A stretch of DNA of 64,000 nt from Flavobacterium sp. GSB-24 (GTDB lineage: Bacteria; Bacteroidota; Bacteroidia; Flavobacteriales; Flavobacteriaceae): NCBI RefSeq assembly GCF_027924665.1, contig NZ_AP027043.1:1860001-1924000 (forward strand). The letters are read 5' to 3'. The notes beneath the pieces were generated by a model. The model was not told the DNA's origin. It did not search any database and saw only the letters and a list, made by a program, of their open reading frames with translations. The translations under genes were made by a program, and so were the position numbers. Positions 46,919 to 55,609 of this stretch are shown here, in pieces; within the stretch, counting starts at the first letter, position 1, and each line of letters begins with the position of its first letter.

Positions 46919-47992
46919 ATGCTTGATTATTTAATCGTCGGATCTGGATTGGCTGGAATTTCTTTTGCCGAAACTGCACTTAAAAACAATAAAACTATTT
47001 TGGTTTTGGATAACAAATCGCAAAACTCATCTAGAGTAGCAGGAGGTTTGTACAATCCTGTTATTCTAAAGCGTTTTAGTGAAGTGTGGAAGGCACAAGA
47101 ACAATTAGTTCTCATGAATGAATTCTATGACCAGGTAGAAGATAAATTAAGAGAGAAATTCAATTTTAAAATGCCGGTTTTAAGAAAGTTCTTTTCAATT
47201 GAAGAGCAGAACAACTGGTTTGCAGCTTCTGATAAAATTAATTTGGCACCTTTCCTATCTACCAAATTAATTACTAAGAAATATAATAGTATCGATTCTC
47301 CTTTTGATTATGGAGAGGTTTTGCATACTGGTTATGTTAAGACTGCTTTATTATTAGATAGTTATAGAGAATATTTGCTTGAAAATAATTTATTACTTGA
47401 GGATTCTTTTCACAGCAGTTTCCTAGAGATTTTAGATTCTGGAATTCAATATAAAAATATAAAAGCGCGTCATATTATTTTTGCAGAAGGTTTCGGAATG
47501 CATAAAAATCCTTATTTCAGTTACCTGCCTCTGGATGGTACAAAAGGAGAATTATTTATTATAAAAGCACCAAAATTAAATATTGATGTAATTGTAAATA
47601 CCAGTGTTTTCATTTTACCGCTGGGTGGAAATTTGTTCAAAGTAGGTGCGACGTACAATTGGCAGGATAAAACAGATACACCCACAGAAGAAGGTAAACA
47701 AGAACTTCTAGAGCGTATAAAAGAAATTATTACGTGTGATTTTGAAATTGTAAAGCACTTTGGAGGAGTACGACCTACCGTTTCGGATAGAAGACCTCTT
47801 TTGGGAACACATGAAGTTTATAAATCACTACACATCCTCAACGGACTTGGTACTCGCGGCGTAATGCTGGGCCCGGCAATGGCTAAAGCTTTATACGATC
47901 ATATCGAAAACAATATTCCTATAGATCGCGAAGCAGATATTAAGCGATTTCATAAAAGATATTTAAAAAGTATTATTTCTGACCGGCCTTAG
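46919..47992 (+). CDS. FAD-dependent oxidoreductase (DAO family)
   Basis: The N-terminal dinucleotide fold has the GSGLAG motif at residues 8-13 and an acidic second strand end (LVLDNKS). RVAGGLYNPV follows, and near the C-terminus GGVRPTVSDRRPLLG and LNGLGTRGVMLGP match glycine/D-amino-acid oxidase-type enzymes. 357 aa, soluble. The substrate is unknown. Its last 20 bases overlap the convergent DUF983 gene. Confidence 0.88.
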   Translation: MLDYLIVGSGLAGISFAETALKNNKTILVLDNKSQNSSRVAGGLYNPVILKRFSEVWKAQEQLVLMNEFYDQVEDKLREKFNFKMPVLRKFFSIEEQNNWFAASDKINLAPFLSTKLITKKYNSIDSPFDYGEVLHTGYVKTALLLDSYREYLLENNLLLEDSFHSSFLEILDSGIQYKNIKARHIIFAEGFGMHKNPYFSYLPLDGTKGELFIIKAPKLNIDVIVNTSVFILPLGGNLFKVGATYNWQDKTDTPTEEGKQELLERIKEIITCDFEIVKHFGGVRPTVSDRRPLLGTHEVYKSLHILNGLGTRGVMLGPAMAKALYDHIENNIPIDREADIKRFHKRYLKSIISDRP

Positions 47993-48356
47993 GATCATAA
48001 GAAACAAACATATTTATATATAAGTTTCTAGAGAGGCGCAGCACAAAAGGAAATAAAACCACTAAAGTCAGAATAATTGATACAAACGATTGTTCGATAG
48101 TAGCTCCAAAAAAGACAAAAGAAACAATAAATGCGGCAATTCCAACAGCTACATTTAGTCCGTAGCTTACATACATTGCGCCATAAAAAAACGAAGGTTC
48201 AATTTGATATTTAAATCCACAATGACTGCATTTTTCGTTCATTTTTAGAACTTTAGTCAAATGAAGCGGATTTTTGTCTTCATACATGCTTTCTTTTTGG
48301 CATTTTGGACAACTTCCTGTTAAAATACTATTTAGTTTGGATCCTTTTTTTAACAT
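47973..48356 (-). CDS. DUF983 membrane protein with zinc-ribbon start
   Basis: Two CxxC pairs near the N-terminus (GSCPKCQKES, KCSHCGFKY) then two or three membrane segments (SYGLNVAVGIAAFIVSFVFF, SIILTLVVLFPFVLRL). This matches DUF983, of unknown function. I take ATG 48356 as start; the frame runs two codons further to a TTG at 48362. The tail-to-tail overlap with the oxidoreductase is real in both frames. Confidence 0.85.
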   Translation of the reverse strand: MLKKGSKLNSILTGSCPKCQKESMYEDKNPLHLTKVLKMNEKCSHCGFKYQIEPSFFYGAMYVSYGLNVAVGIAAFIVSFVFFGATIEQSFVSIILTLVVLFPFVLRLSRNLYINMFVSYDPKAGQK

Positions 48357-48372
48357 TTGCAAAAATTTTGAT

Positions 48373-48380
48373 CAAAGGTA
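48373..48380 (-). promoter_or_regulatory. Candidate -7 element of the DUF983 gene
   Basis: On the minus strand TACCTTTG matches TAnnTTTG and ends 16 bases before ATG 48356. No -33 element at normal spacing was found. Confidence 0.35.
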
Positions 48381-48421
48381 CATTTTTACGCCTTTATTTC
48401 TTGTAACAACAGTCACAAATT

Positions 48422-50335
48422 ATGCTTAACATACACAATCTTTCGGTTTCTTTTGGAGGAACATATTTATTTGAAGAAGTTACTTTTCGTTTAGGTGCAG
48501 GAGACCGAGTTGGTCTTGTGGGTAAAAACGGAGCAGGTAAATCTACAATGCTTAAAATGCTGGCAGGAGATTTTAAACCAGACTCAGGAGTTATTTCGCA
48601 AGAGAAAGATATCAGAATGGGTTTTCTACGTCAGGATATTGATTTTGAGCAGGGAAGAACTGTGCTGGAAGAAGCATATGAGGCTTTTACAGAGATCAAA
48701 ATTGTAGAAAAGAAATTAGAAGAAATCAATCATCAATTGGTTACAAGAACCGATTATGAGAGTGAAGAATACAGCCAGATTATCGAAGACTTATCTGATT
48801 ATACACATCGCTTTGAGCTTTTAGGCGGTTATAATTATGTTGGAGATACAGAGAAAATCCTTTTAGGTTTAGGTTTTAAAAGAGAAGTCTTTAATAATCA
48901 AACCGAAACATTTTCTGGAGGTTGGAGAATGCGTATCGAATTGGCAAAATTACTTTTGCAGTCAAATGACGTATTGCTTCTAGATGAGCCAACCAACCAC
49001 TTAGATATCGAAAGTATTATTTGGTTAGAGAGTTTTCTTCGTAATTATCCTGGCGTTGTGGTGATTGTATCACACGATAAAATGTTTTTGGATAATGTTA
49101 CCAACCGAACAATCGAAATTTCTTTAGGAAAAGCATACGACTTTAATAAACCCTATTCTCAATATTTAGAATTACGCCATGAAATTCGCGAAAAGCAATT
49201 AGCAACTCAAAAAAATCAGGCGAAAAAAATTGAAGAAACAGAAAAATTAATCGAGAAATTCCGTGCCAAAGCTTCAAAAGCTTCGATGGCTCAGTCGTTG
49301 ATTAAAAAATTAGATAAAGTAGAAAGAATCGAAGTTGATGAAGATGATAACTCTGTAATGAACATCTCTTTCCCAGTTTCAAAAGAGCCGGGGAAAGTTG
49401 TAATCGAAGCAGAAAATGTTACCAAAAGCTACGGAGACAAAACGATTCTAAAAGATATTAGTTTATTGGTAGAAAGAGGCAGTAAAATTGCATTTGTTGG
49501 ACAAAACGGACAAGGGAAATCTACTTTCATCAAAGCATTGGTAAACGAATTTGAGTACGAAGGAAACATCAAATTAGGGCATAATGTTCAATTGGGTTAC
49601 TTCGCACAAAATCAGGCCGAATACTTAGATGGCGAAATCACTTTGCTGCAAACTATGGAAAATGCTGCGACTGATACAAATCGTATGAAAGTTCGTGACA
49701 TGTTAGGTTCATTTTTATTCCGTGGAGATGATGTGGAGAAAAAAGTGAAAGTACTTTCTGGAGGAGAACGTAACCGTTTGGCACTTTGTAAATTACTATT
49801 ACAACCAATTAACGTATTGCTGATGGATGAGCCGACAAACCACTTAGATATCAAATCTAAAAATGTTTTAAAAGCCGCACTTCAAAAATTTGGAGGAACA
49901 CTATTATTGGTTTCTCACGACAGGGATTTCCTTCAAGGAATGTCAAACATTGTTTACGAATTCAAAGATCAAAAAATCAGAGAATATTTGGGAGACATCA
50001 ACTTTTTCTTAGAACAGCGTAATCTAGAAAACATGCGCGAGGTTGAGAAAAAAGATGTTGTAAAAACAACAGCTCCAAAAGAAAATAACAAAATATCGTA
50101 CGAAGACCAGAAAAAAGGAAAAGCACTTCAAAACAGATTAAGTAAAATTGAAAGTCAGATTCAGCAATTAGAAAAAGACATTCAGCACGACGATAAACTG
50201 CTGGCTTCTAATTATGATAAACATATAGAAGACGCCTCATTTTTTACAGCTTACAACAAAAAGAAAAAAGATTTAGATCAGTTACTTTTAGATTGGGAAG
50301 TCGTTCAAGAAGAAATTGATAATTTTAGTGCATAA
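48422..50335 (+). CDS. ABC-F family ATPase (Uup/YheS-like)
   Basis: Two ABC cassettes in one chain without membrane segments: Walker A GLVGKNGAGKST near residue 33 and AFVGQNGQGKST near 360; signature motifs FSGGWRMRIEL and LSGGERNRLAL; Walker B LLLDEPTNHLD and LLMDEPTNHLD. The linker between them is charged and helical, and a C-terminal coiled coil is present (LSKIESQIQQLEKDI). ABC-F proteins act on ribosomes; Uup-like members with this C-terminal domain also bind DNA. 637 aa. Which subtype is uncertain. Confidence 0.94.
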   Translation: MLNIHNLSVSFGGTYLFEEVTFRLGAGDRVGLVGKNGAGKSTMLKMLAGDFKPDSGVISQEKDIRMGFLRQDIDFEQGRTVLEEAYEAFTEIKIVEKKLEEINHQLVTRTDYESEEYSQIIEDLSDYTHRFELLGGYNYVGDTEKILLGLGFKREVFNNQTETFSGGWRMRIELAKLLLQSNDVLLLDEPTNHLDIESIIWLESFLRNYPGVVVIVSHDKMFLDNVTNRTIEISLGKAYDFNKPYSQYLELRHEIREKQLATQKNQAKKIEETEKLIEKFRAKASKASMAQSLIKKLDKVERIEVDEDDNSVMNISFPVSKEPGKVVIEAENVTKSYGDKTILKDISLLVERGSKIAFVGQNGQGKSTFIKALVNEFEYEGNIKLGHNVQLGYFAQNQAEYLDGEITLLQTMENAATDTNRMKVRDMLGSFLFRGDDVEKKVKVLSGGERNRLALCKLLLQPINVLLMDEPTNHLDIKSKNVLKAALQKFGGTLLLVSHDRDFLQGMSNIVYEFKDQKIREYLGDINFFLEQRNLENMREVEKKDVVKTTAPKENNKISYEDQKKGKALQNRLSKIESQIQQLEKDIQHDDKLLASNYDKHIEDASFFTAYNKKKKDLDQLLLDWEVVQEEIDNFSA

Positions 50336-50339
50336 TATA

Positions 50340-50545
50340 ATTTTTCGGGAGCTGATCCAGCTTTCCGTTTCAAGTCCTCATAAAAAAAGCAAAGTTTCTA
50401 ATGTTCTAAAAAGAGCTTCCGTTGGTCGCTTTTTTAGAACAAGAAACTTTTGCTTTTTTTATTCCGGGCTTTCCACTGCAATCTGGGCTAGAAAAAGTTT
50501 CAGGTTTCAGGTTTCAAGGTGGTCAAAAACCTAAAACCTAAAACA
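50340..50545. repeat. Composite ~200-bp dispersed repeat with long inner hairpin
   Basis: Begins TTTTTCGGGAGCTGATCCAG and CTTTCCGTTTCAAGTCCTC, and ends CGGGCTTTCCACTGCAATCT, GGGCTAG; these end modules are ones I know from Flavobacterium intergenic repeats. Inside, an arm at ~50384-50415 (AAAGCAAAGTTTCTAATGTT) is matched by an inverse arm at ~50432-50460. TTTCAGG units follow. A small frame crossing it from 50316 is not a gene. Confidence 0.7.
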
Positions 50546-50547
50546 AA

Positions 50548-51510
50548 CTACTTAATGATCCCAATAGACCTCGAATGCTCAATCGCTTTACTGCTGTCTT
50601 TAAAATAGCAAACTGAGACATTTAGGCTTTCAAGGTTTTTAAGAATTTTTTGAACTTCTTTTTTCTGATATTTACCAGTCTGCCTAATGTAAACAGCGAT
50701 CACGGTAACGGGAAATATTTTGCAGATTCGTTCATACAATACAGGATCATGCTGGGAATCATCGCCCATTAAAATATATTTGAGAGTAGGGTAGAATTCT
50801 ACAACGTGTTTTATTTTTTCAAATTTATGATCGTGATTCCCTCTTCCGCTCATAAAAAAATCCGTAATTCCTCTTTTGATATCTTTAAGCAGCACAACCG
50901 CCTTTGGCAGTTTATTAATTCGGGTAAATTTTGCAATAAATCGATATAAATTCCATTCACTGCTCGAAACATAGAAAAAAGCATTTGCCTCTTCTGGATT
51001 CTCTCTTCCTGACTGGCTCAACGCCTGATAATGCGAAACAACATCTTTAAAGACCTTTCTGTCGTTTACATTTCTAAAAAGTAAAATATAGATTTTTCTA
51101 AAGAAATTATTGGTGTGCGAGATCAAAAAAGTATCATCGATATCTGATATAATTCCGAGTTTGCCTTTATGGGGTCTTATAAAACTGCCTTTGCAGCTCG
51201 TTTTTATGTCATTGTATTTCAGGCTTACTTCATAAGGCATCCAGCCAAAATGCGTTTCCTTTTCAAGCGGAATACAAAATTTAAAATAACCATCATCTAA
51301 AGTTTTGGTGTGAATTATTTCCTCATTATAATGAAGATAAACATCAAAATTTTTAATGGTTTTTATTCGGAATAATTTGAGAATCGAGGTGGCATTTTTT
51401 AACTTCTTTTTTTCAAAATCGTAATTGTGTTCTCTTCTTAAAACATGCCCCATCACAATTAATTCTTGCTCATTTGCATAACCTCGATATAATTGTAGAA
51501 TTGGTTTCAT
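50548..51510 (-). CDS. App1-type phosphatase domain protein (DUF2183)
   Basis: 320 aa. The phosphatase motif SDIDDTFLISH (D-x-D-x-T at ~123-127) and the downstream SGRGNHDHKFEKI, LMGDDSQHDP fit the APP1/DUF2183 family, HAD-like phosphatidate phosphatase relatives named after yeast App1. The N-terminal ~110 residues look like a beta domain (FDVYLHYNEEIIHTK). No signal peptide. The substrate is a guess. It is divergent from a lipid kinase gene, which hints at phospholipid turnover. Confidence 0.85.
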   Translation of the reverse strand: MKPILQLYRGYANEQELIVMGHVLRREHNYDFEKKKLKNATSILKLFRIKTIKNFDVYLHYNEEIIHTKTLDDGYFKFCIPLEKETHFGWMPYEVSLKYNDIKTSCKGSFIRPHKGKLGIISDIDDTFLISHTNNFFRKIYILLFRNVNDRKVFKDVVSHYQALSQSGRENPEEANAFFYVSSSEWNLYRFIAKFTRINKLPKAVVLLKDIKRGITDFFMSGRGNHDHKFEKIKHVVEFYPTLKYILMGDDSQHDPVLYERICKIFPVTVIAVYIRQTGKYQKKEVQKILKNLESLNVSVCYFKDSSKAIEHSRSIGIIK

Positions 51511-51571
51511 TAATTACGTATATTTAGGTAACTGTAAATTACTTAAATTAATTGGTTTTAAAAATAAAATT

Positions 51572-52441
51572 TTGAAAAAGAATATACTATTTATTGTAAA
51601 TCCGATATCTGGAGATCTAGACAAATCGGATTTAATTGAATCTGTTGAAGAATTTGCGTCGACACATCATTTTAATCTGGAGGTTTATGAAACCACAGGA
51701 AAAAACGATTTAAAAGCAATACAAACTATATATAAGCAGCATAATCCTGAACGAATTGTTGTAGCAGGAGGCGATGGAACTATAAAAATGGTTGCAGAAG
51801 CAATGGAAGATCACGACGTCATAATCGGTATTCTGCCAGCTGGCTCTGCAAACGGACTTTCGGTAGATCTAGATCTTCCGGCTGGAATCGAAGAGAACCT
51901 TAAAATAGCCTTTTTAAACAACTATATCGAAATGGACATGATTTGCATCAATGGCAAAAAAAGTATTCATTTAAGCGATCTTGGTTTAAACGCAAACTTG
52001 GTAAAAAACTACGAAGAAAGTGATGTGAGGGGTTTTTGGGGATATGCATTACAAGCTTTTACAACTCTTAAAGAGGCAGAAGAACCATTTGTAGCAACTA
52101 TTACGGCAAACAACAAAACAGTTCAGCACGTTGCAAGAATGATTGTAGTTGCCAACTCGCAGAAATATGGAACAGGAGTAATCATAAATCCTAATGGTTC
52201 TATGAATGACGGAAAGTTTGAATTGGTAATTTTAAAAAGCCTGGATTTACTTTTAATTGGAAAAATTATTACGGGAAATATGCCAATCGATTCTGATGAT
52301 ATTGTCATTATTTCAACAGACAAAGCCACTATAGAAACAGATTATCCAGTAAATTTTCAGATTGACGGAGAATATTGCGGGGCACAGAAATCTTTAGAAA
52401 TTCATATTTTGCACAAGCAAATGAAATTGGCTGTTCCTTAG
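51572..52441 (+). CDS. Diacylglycerol/lipid kinase family protein (YegS/BmrU-like)
   Basis: 289 aa. Nucleotide-binding VVAGGDGTIKMVAEAM near residue 66, GILPAGSANGLSVDLDLP next, and a C-terminal beta-rich domain ending NFQIDGEYCG. These define the DAGK catalytic family; the exact lipid is unknown. The start is TTG at 51572 (MKKNILFIVNPISGD), with no better ATG upstream. It is divergent from the App1-like gene (61 bp). Confidence 0.9.
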   Translation: MKKNILFIVNPISGDLDKSDLIESVEEFASTHHFNLEVYETTGKNDLKAIQTIYKQHNPERIVVAGGDGTIKMVAEAMEDHDVIIGILPAGSANGLSVDLDLPAGIEENLKIAFLNNYIEMDMICINGKKSIHLSDLGLNANLVKNYEESDVRGFWGYALQAFTTLKEAEEPFVATITANNKTVQHVARMIVVANSQKYGTGVIINPNGSMNDGKFELVILKSLDLLLIGKIITGNMPIDSDDIVIISTDKATIETDYPVNFQIDGEYCGAQKSLEIHILHKQMKLAVP

Positions 52442-52453
52442 CGGTAAAGTGTA

Positions 52454-53599
52454 TTATTTAAAAGGATTTCTTTCCTGCCATTCTGTTTTTGGTTCCAGAT
52501 AATTAAAAAACCTAGAAATGTTATGGTTAATCAATGCATTGCTATGTGTAATTAAACCATACATTTTTACAGGTTTTGCTCCAACAGAACTTTTAATTTC
52601 AAGTGCCGTTCTAGCAAAAACAATTTCTCTGAAACCTTTTTTAATAGAATAGGCAATCATGTCGTACAGCATATTTAAGTACAGCATTTTTTCGCGCTGT
52701 ACACTTTCATCATAGCCTAAAAAGTAGGTGTCCATTACATCGCCGTTTTTAATCAAAGTGTTGAAACCAATTAATTTTTCGTCTAAAAAATAACCATATA
52801 GCAAAAAGTTCTCACCCATTATTTCTTTAAAAAAGCTAAAATGATTTCGAGCTAGAAAAAAAGTATTGAAAGGAGCGTTTTTGGCAACGTGAAAATACAA
52901 GTCATAAATAACATCTTCATATTTTTTAATGTCATCTAAAAACATTTTTTGTTTCAAGATACCGTCAGATTTTTTTCGGGCGCGTTTGTATTGGTCACGG
53001 TATTTTTTAGATAAAGCATCAATATAATCTTGTTCTGTTTCCCAATTTTTAGGAATTTCAAAAATCATATTCGGCTGTGTCGAAAACGTATAGTTATTTT
53101 TGAATTCAGCTTGTAAAGGTTCTATTTCTTTCGCAGTAAAATCTTTTATACTCGTTATATGAACTTTTTTTCCGCTTTCCTTTAAATCTTTTTTAAGCTG
53201 ATTGATAGCTTTATGAAGTGTTTTAATAGCTTTTGACTGCTTGATATTTTTATCAAAAACAAAAGCATTCTGACCAGTAAGCATATTATTGCCAATGAAT
53301 AAAACATGCGATGCAAAATTCTTTAAAGCAAAATTTCGAACAGATGTTTTTAAGCATTTATCACGCTCCCCAAACGATTCTAGTTTTTCGGCAAATAAAA
53401 ACTGCGTTAAAACAATTCCAATCAGTTTTTCTTCTTCAAAAATTCCGATAAAATGACAAGTCATATTAACTGGAGAAGAGTTTTCCAGAACTTCGAGATA
53501 TTCTCGCGTTAAAAAAATATTATCAGCAGCAAGCAAATTCCATTCTACAGGCAGTAATGAAGCGCTTTTGTAAATCTGGAAAGAATAGGTTGTATTCAA
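52454..53599 (-). CDS. FemAB/GNAT-like acyltransferase protein
   Basis: 381 aa. The GNAT_acetyltransf_6 or FemAB-like pattern is seen in the C-terminal half (KYRDQYKRARKKS, LLYGYFLDEKLIGFNTLIKN, YLNMLYDMIAYSIKKGF, FARTALEIKSSVG). No signal peptide. These proteins transfer acyl or aminoacyl groups, but this subgroup has no known substrate. Its 3' end is 12 bp from the convergent lipid kinase gene. Confidence 0.75.
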   Translation of the reverse strand: MNTTYSFQIYKSASLLPVEWNLLAADNIFLTREYLEVLENSSPVNMTCHFIGIFEEEKLIGIVLTQFLFAEKLESFGERDKCLKTSVRNFALKNFASHVLFIGNNMLTGQNAFVFDKNIKQSKAIKTLHKAINQLKKDLKESGKKVHITSIKDFTAKEIEPLQAEFKNNYTFSTQPNMIFEIPKNWETEQDYIDALSKKYRDQYKRARKKSDGILKQKMFLDDIKKYEDVIYDLYFHVAKNAPFNTFFLARNHFSFFKEIMGENFLLYGYFLDEKLIGFNTLIKNGDVMDTYFLGYDESVQREKMLYLNMLYDMIAYSIKKGFREIVFARTALEIKSSVGAKPVKMYGLITHSNALINHNISRFFNYLEPKTEWQERNPFK

Positions 53600-53664
53600 G
53601 AGAGTGAACTAATTTCGTCAAAATTAGATAATATTTGCAATAACTCATTTTCTTTAAGTTATTA

Positions 53665-53703
53665 TTAAGAAAAACCCGTTTGACTTTAGGTTTCAAACGG
53701 GTT
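53665..53703 (-). terminator. Terminator of the DUF1761 gene
   Basis: AACCCGTTTGA pairs with TCAAACGGGTT; on the minus strand it is followed by TTTTTCTT. 15 bases after the DUF1761 stop. Confidence 0.88.
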
Positions 53704-53717
53704 ATATATTTTTTTAT

Positions 53718-54206
53718 TTATGCGAAACCGCAGATAATTCCGCCCATTAAAGTCAGCGTAACTATCCAATAACCAGCGTGAATAAATATGTATTTCCAAG
53801 ATTTTCTTTCAAACAAACCATTAATTCCAATTAGGGGAAACGCAAAAAACAACCCAGACATAAATCCGTGAAGCGCGCCGTGTTTGAAAGTTCTGTACGC
53901 CATTCCGTAATCTGCCATAAAAGCAGCGAATGATGGTTTTGCACTGTCAATTAACGGTGGTCCGCCAACCATACCCACCGCGCCAGACTGATGAATTGTC
54001 AACGACATTAAAGTCATCGTAATCATTAAAGAAAAAATGTACGTTAATCCAAAGATTTTAATCATACTGCCTTTTCTTAATTCTTCTTGAGTAAGATTAT
54101 TTTCTTTCATCCAGATCGTTCCGAATACTTTCGGATTATACCAAATAAATCCAACAACAAGAGTGACAATTGCTGCTAAAAGAAGTGCAACGAAGTTAAT
54201 TTCCAT
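53718..54206 (-). CDS. DUF1761 membrane protein
   Basis: 162 aa, four membrane segments. The N-terminal FVALLLAAIVTLVVGFIWYN with PKVFGTIWMKE is the DUF1761 signature; later HGALHGFMSGLFFAFPLIGI and WIVTLTLMGGIICGFA. The function is unknown. It is alone with its own terminator. Confidence 0.88.
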   Translation of the reverse strand: MEINFVALLLAAIVTLVVGFIWYNPKVFGTIWMKENNLTQEELRKGSMIKIFGLTYIFSLMITMTLMSLTIHQSGAVGMVGGPPLIDSAKPSFAAFMADYGMAYRTFKHGALHGFMSGLFFAFPLIGINGLFERKSWKYIFIHAGYWIVTLTLMGGIICGFA

Positions 54207-54729
54207 AATATGAGGTTTTTAGAATTAGTTAGTCAAATGTAATCAAAAAAATAATTCACATCTATTATTTAATAAAGGAAGAATAAATCGTATTAATTAT
54301 TTACTTATTAACAGTTTGTCGACATTATGTGCATTATATCTATGAAATGCATAATTTAGTCGAAGAATTAAAAACTAAAATCTATCATTAAACTTTAGCG
54401 TTTTTTACCAATACGCTAGTTTTTGTTTTATTCAGTCGAAATCCATAAATCTTGAAAATAAATTACAATAGTTACCCAAAATTAATCGTGCTTATGAATG
54501 AATTTTACACTCGTTAAAAAAGTTGATTAAATATATTTAGTTAATTGCTGAAACCGTAATTCGTTACGGTTTTTTGTTTTTAGAATTTAAAGGGTATTAA
54601 AAAAATAACATTTAATTTAGAAAGGATTTTTTATGTTTGTCCAAATTTTTTATAACTTTAATATAACTATTCCAAGAAGCAAAAACCGATTGATGGTCGG
54701 TATTATTAATCACTTAATAAACAGAAATT
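54207..54729 (+). other. 523-bp intergenic region with orphan hairpins
   Basis: No credible coding frame. It holds a weak hairpin near 54398-54420 (TAGCGT / ACGCTA) and a good terminator at 54551-54578 that does not follow any known gene. The last part carries TTTATAACTTTAATATAAC and ACCGATTGATGGTCGGT, likely belonging to the promoter region of the 101-aa gene. Confidence 0.5.
54551..54578 (+). terminator. Orphan terminator with TTCG tetraloop
   Basis: Stem AAACCGTAA / TTACGGTTT with loop TTCG, followed by TTTGTTTTT. The nearest plus-strand gene upstream ends 2 kb away, and the gene between is on the minus strand, so it may end an unannotated small RNA. Confidence 0.75.
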
Positions 54730-55035
54730 ATGACACTACAATACCAAGGTGAACAATACGGAAAGTCAACAACTTTTACAATAAGAATTATTGGTAATAA
54801 CTTATCAAAAAGCAGTTCAAATTATCAAATTGACCTTTTGGTTGGAGATAAAAAACTGCCAACTTTTACAAGTGAAATTCACCAAAGTCTTTCTAATTGT
54901 TTAAAAGAGATTTATTTGTTCAGAAAACATAACGGAATCAAATTTGATGAATCAACAGAAAAGATTGTTTCGCTTTATGTTCCGTATGATAAGGTTTTGT
55001 ATAACTACAATAAATATGCTTTGTTTAGAGCATAA
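54730..55035 (+). CDS. Small unknown protein (101 aa)
   Basis: Soluble, Ser/Lys/Tyr-rich, with no recognised motif; strand-rich at the start (TTFTIRIIGNNLSK) and ending YNYNKYALFRA. It is supported as a gene by an ATG after AATAAACAGAA, a clean terminator 20 bases after the stop and lack of a competing frame. No function can be offered. Confidence 0.6.
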   Translation: MTLQYQGEQYGKSTTFTIRIIGNNLSKSSSNYQIDLLVGDKKLPTFTSEIHQSLSNCLKEIYLFRKHNGIKFDESTEKIVSLYVPYDKVLYNYNKYALFRA

Positions 55036-55057
55036 TTTTTCTCAAAATATTAATATG

Positions 55058-55087
55058 AAAAAGGCCTTTTGAAAAAGGTCTTTTTTT
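55058..55087 (+). terminator. Terminator of the 101-aa gene
   Basis: AAAAAGGCCTT pairs with AAGGTCTTTTT (one G-T pair) around TTGAAA, with a T run. Confidence 0.85.
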
Positions 55088-55103
55088 GTTTTAAATAGAA
55101 ACA

Positions 55104-55133
55104 AAAAAGCTCCAGATTTCTCTGAAGCTTTTA
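55104..55133 (-). terminator. Terminator of tRNA-Glu
   Basis: On the minus strand AAAAGCTTCAGAG and CTGGAGCTTTTTT form a hairpin with one or two mismatched pairs and a T tail, 12 bases after the tRNA. Confidence 0.75.
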
Positions 55134-55144
55134 TTATGACTAAG

Positions 55145-55216
55145 TAGTCCGTGGGGGAATCGAACCCCCCTTACCAGGATGAAAACCTGGCGTCCTAACC
55201 GATAGACGAACGGACC
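55145..55216 (-). tRNA. tRNA-Glu (anticodon TTC)
   Basis: Cloverleaf: acceptor GGTCCGT with ACGGACT (G1-U72), then TC, the D arm GTC-GGTTA-GGAC, anticodon stem CCAGG/CCTGG around TTTTCAT (anticodon TTC), and T arm GGGGG-TTCGATT-CCCCC. The discriminator is A; CCA is not encoded. 72 bases. Confidence 0.95.
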
Positions 55217-55609
55217 TGCTTTTGTAATGCGGGTGCAAAACTATAACTAATTTTCAAATATACAAGTGTCTTTTAGAAAAAAAATGTTTTGTCATTTTGA
55301 TAACTTCAAATTTTGCAGTTGTAAATGGTAAATAAATGAGATTGATTTAAATGTATTTGTTTGATTAGTAGTTGATTGTTTTTTATCAAAAAAATGATAT
55401 TTATTATATGACAATTTTTGTGAATATTAAAAAAATATTGGTTTAAATATGTTTTGAAAGAATATTCCTTTAAAAATTTAGGATTGTTTTTTTTAAGTCC
55501 TAATGAAAGAGTTCAACTAGGTCTAAAGGCAACAACAATATCCATAAAAAAAAGATCAAACATTTTTAAAGTTTGATCTTTTGTAATTTAATTTTATGTA
55601 GTCGCAGTA
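55217..55609. other. AT-rich intergenic region, no gene seen
   Basis: 393 bp between the tRNA-Glu and the PRC-barrel gene. Only the terminator at 55546-55581 and, nearest the tRNA, its probable promoter area are visible. Confidence 0.6.
55546..55581 (-). terminator. Terminator of the PRC-barrel gene
   Basis: AAAGATCAAAC pairs with GTTTGATCTTT around a 9-base loop; on the minus strand a T run follows. 29 bases after the PRC-barrel stop. Confidence 0.87.

Noticed and set aside
50316..50534. 72-aa plus-strand frame after the ABC-F gene
   Set aside because: It runs through the composite repeat; its translation is that of the repeat.
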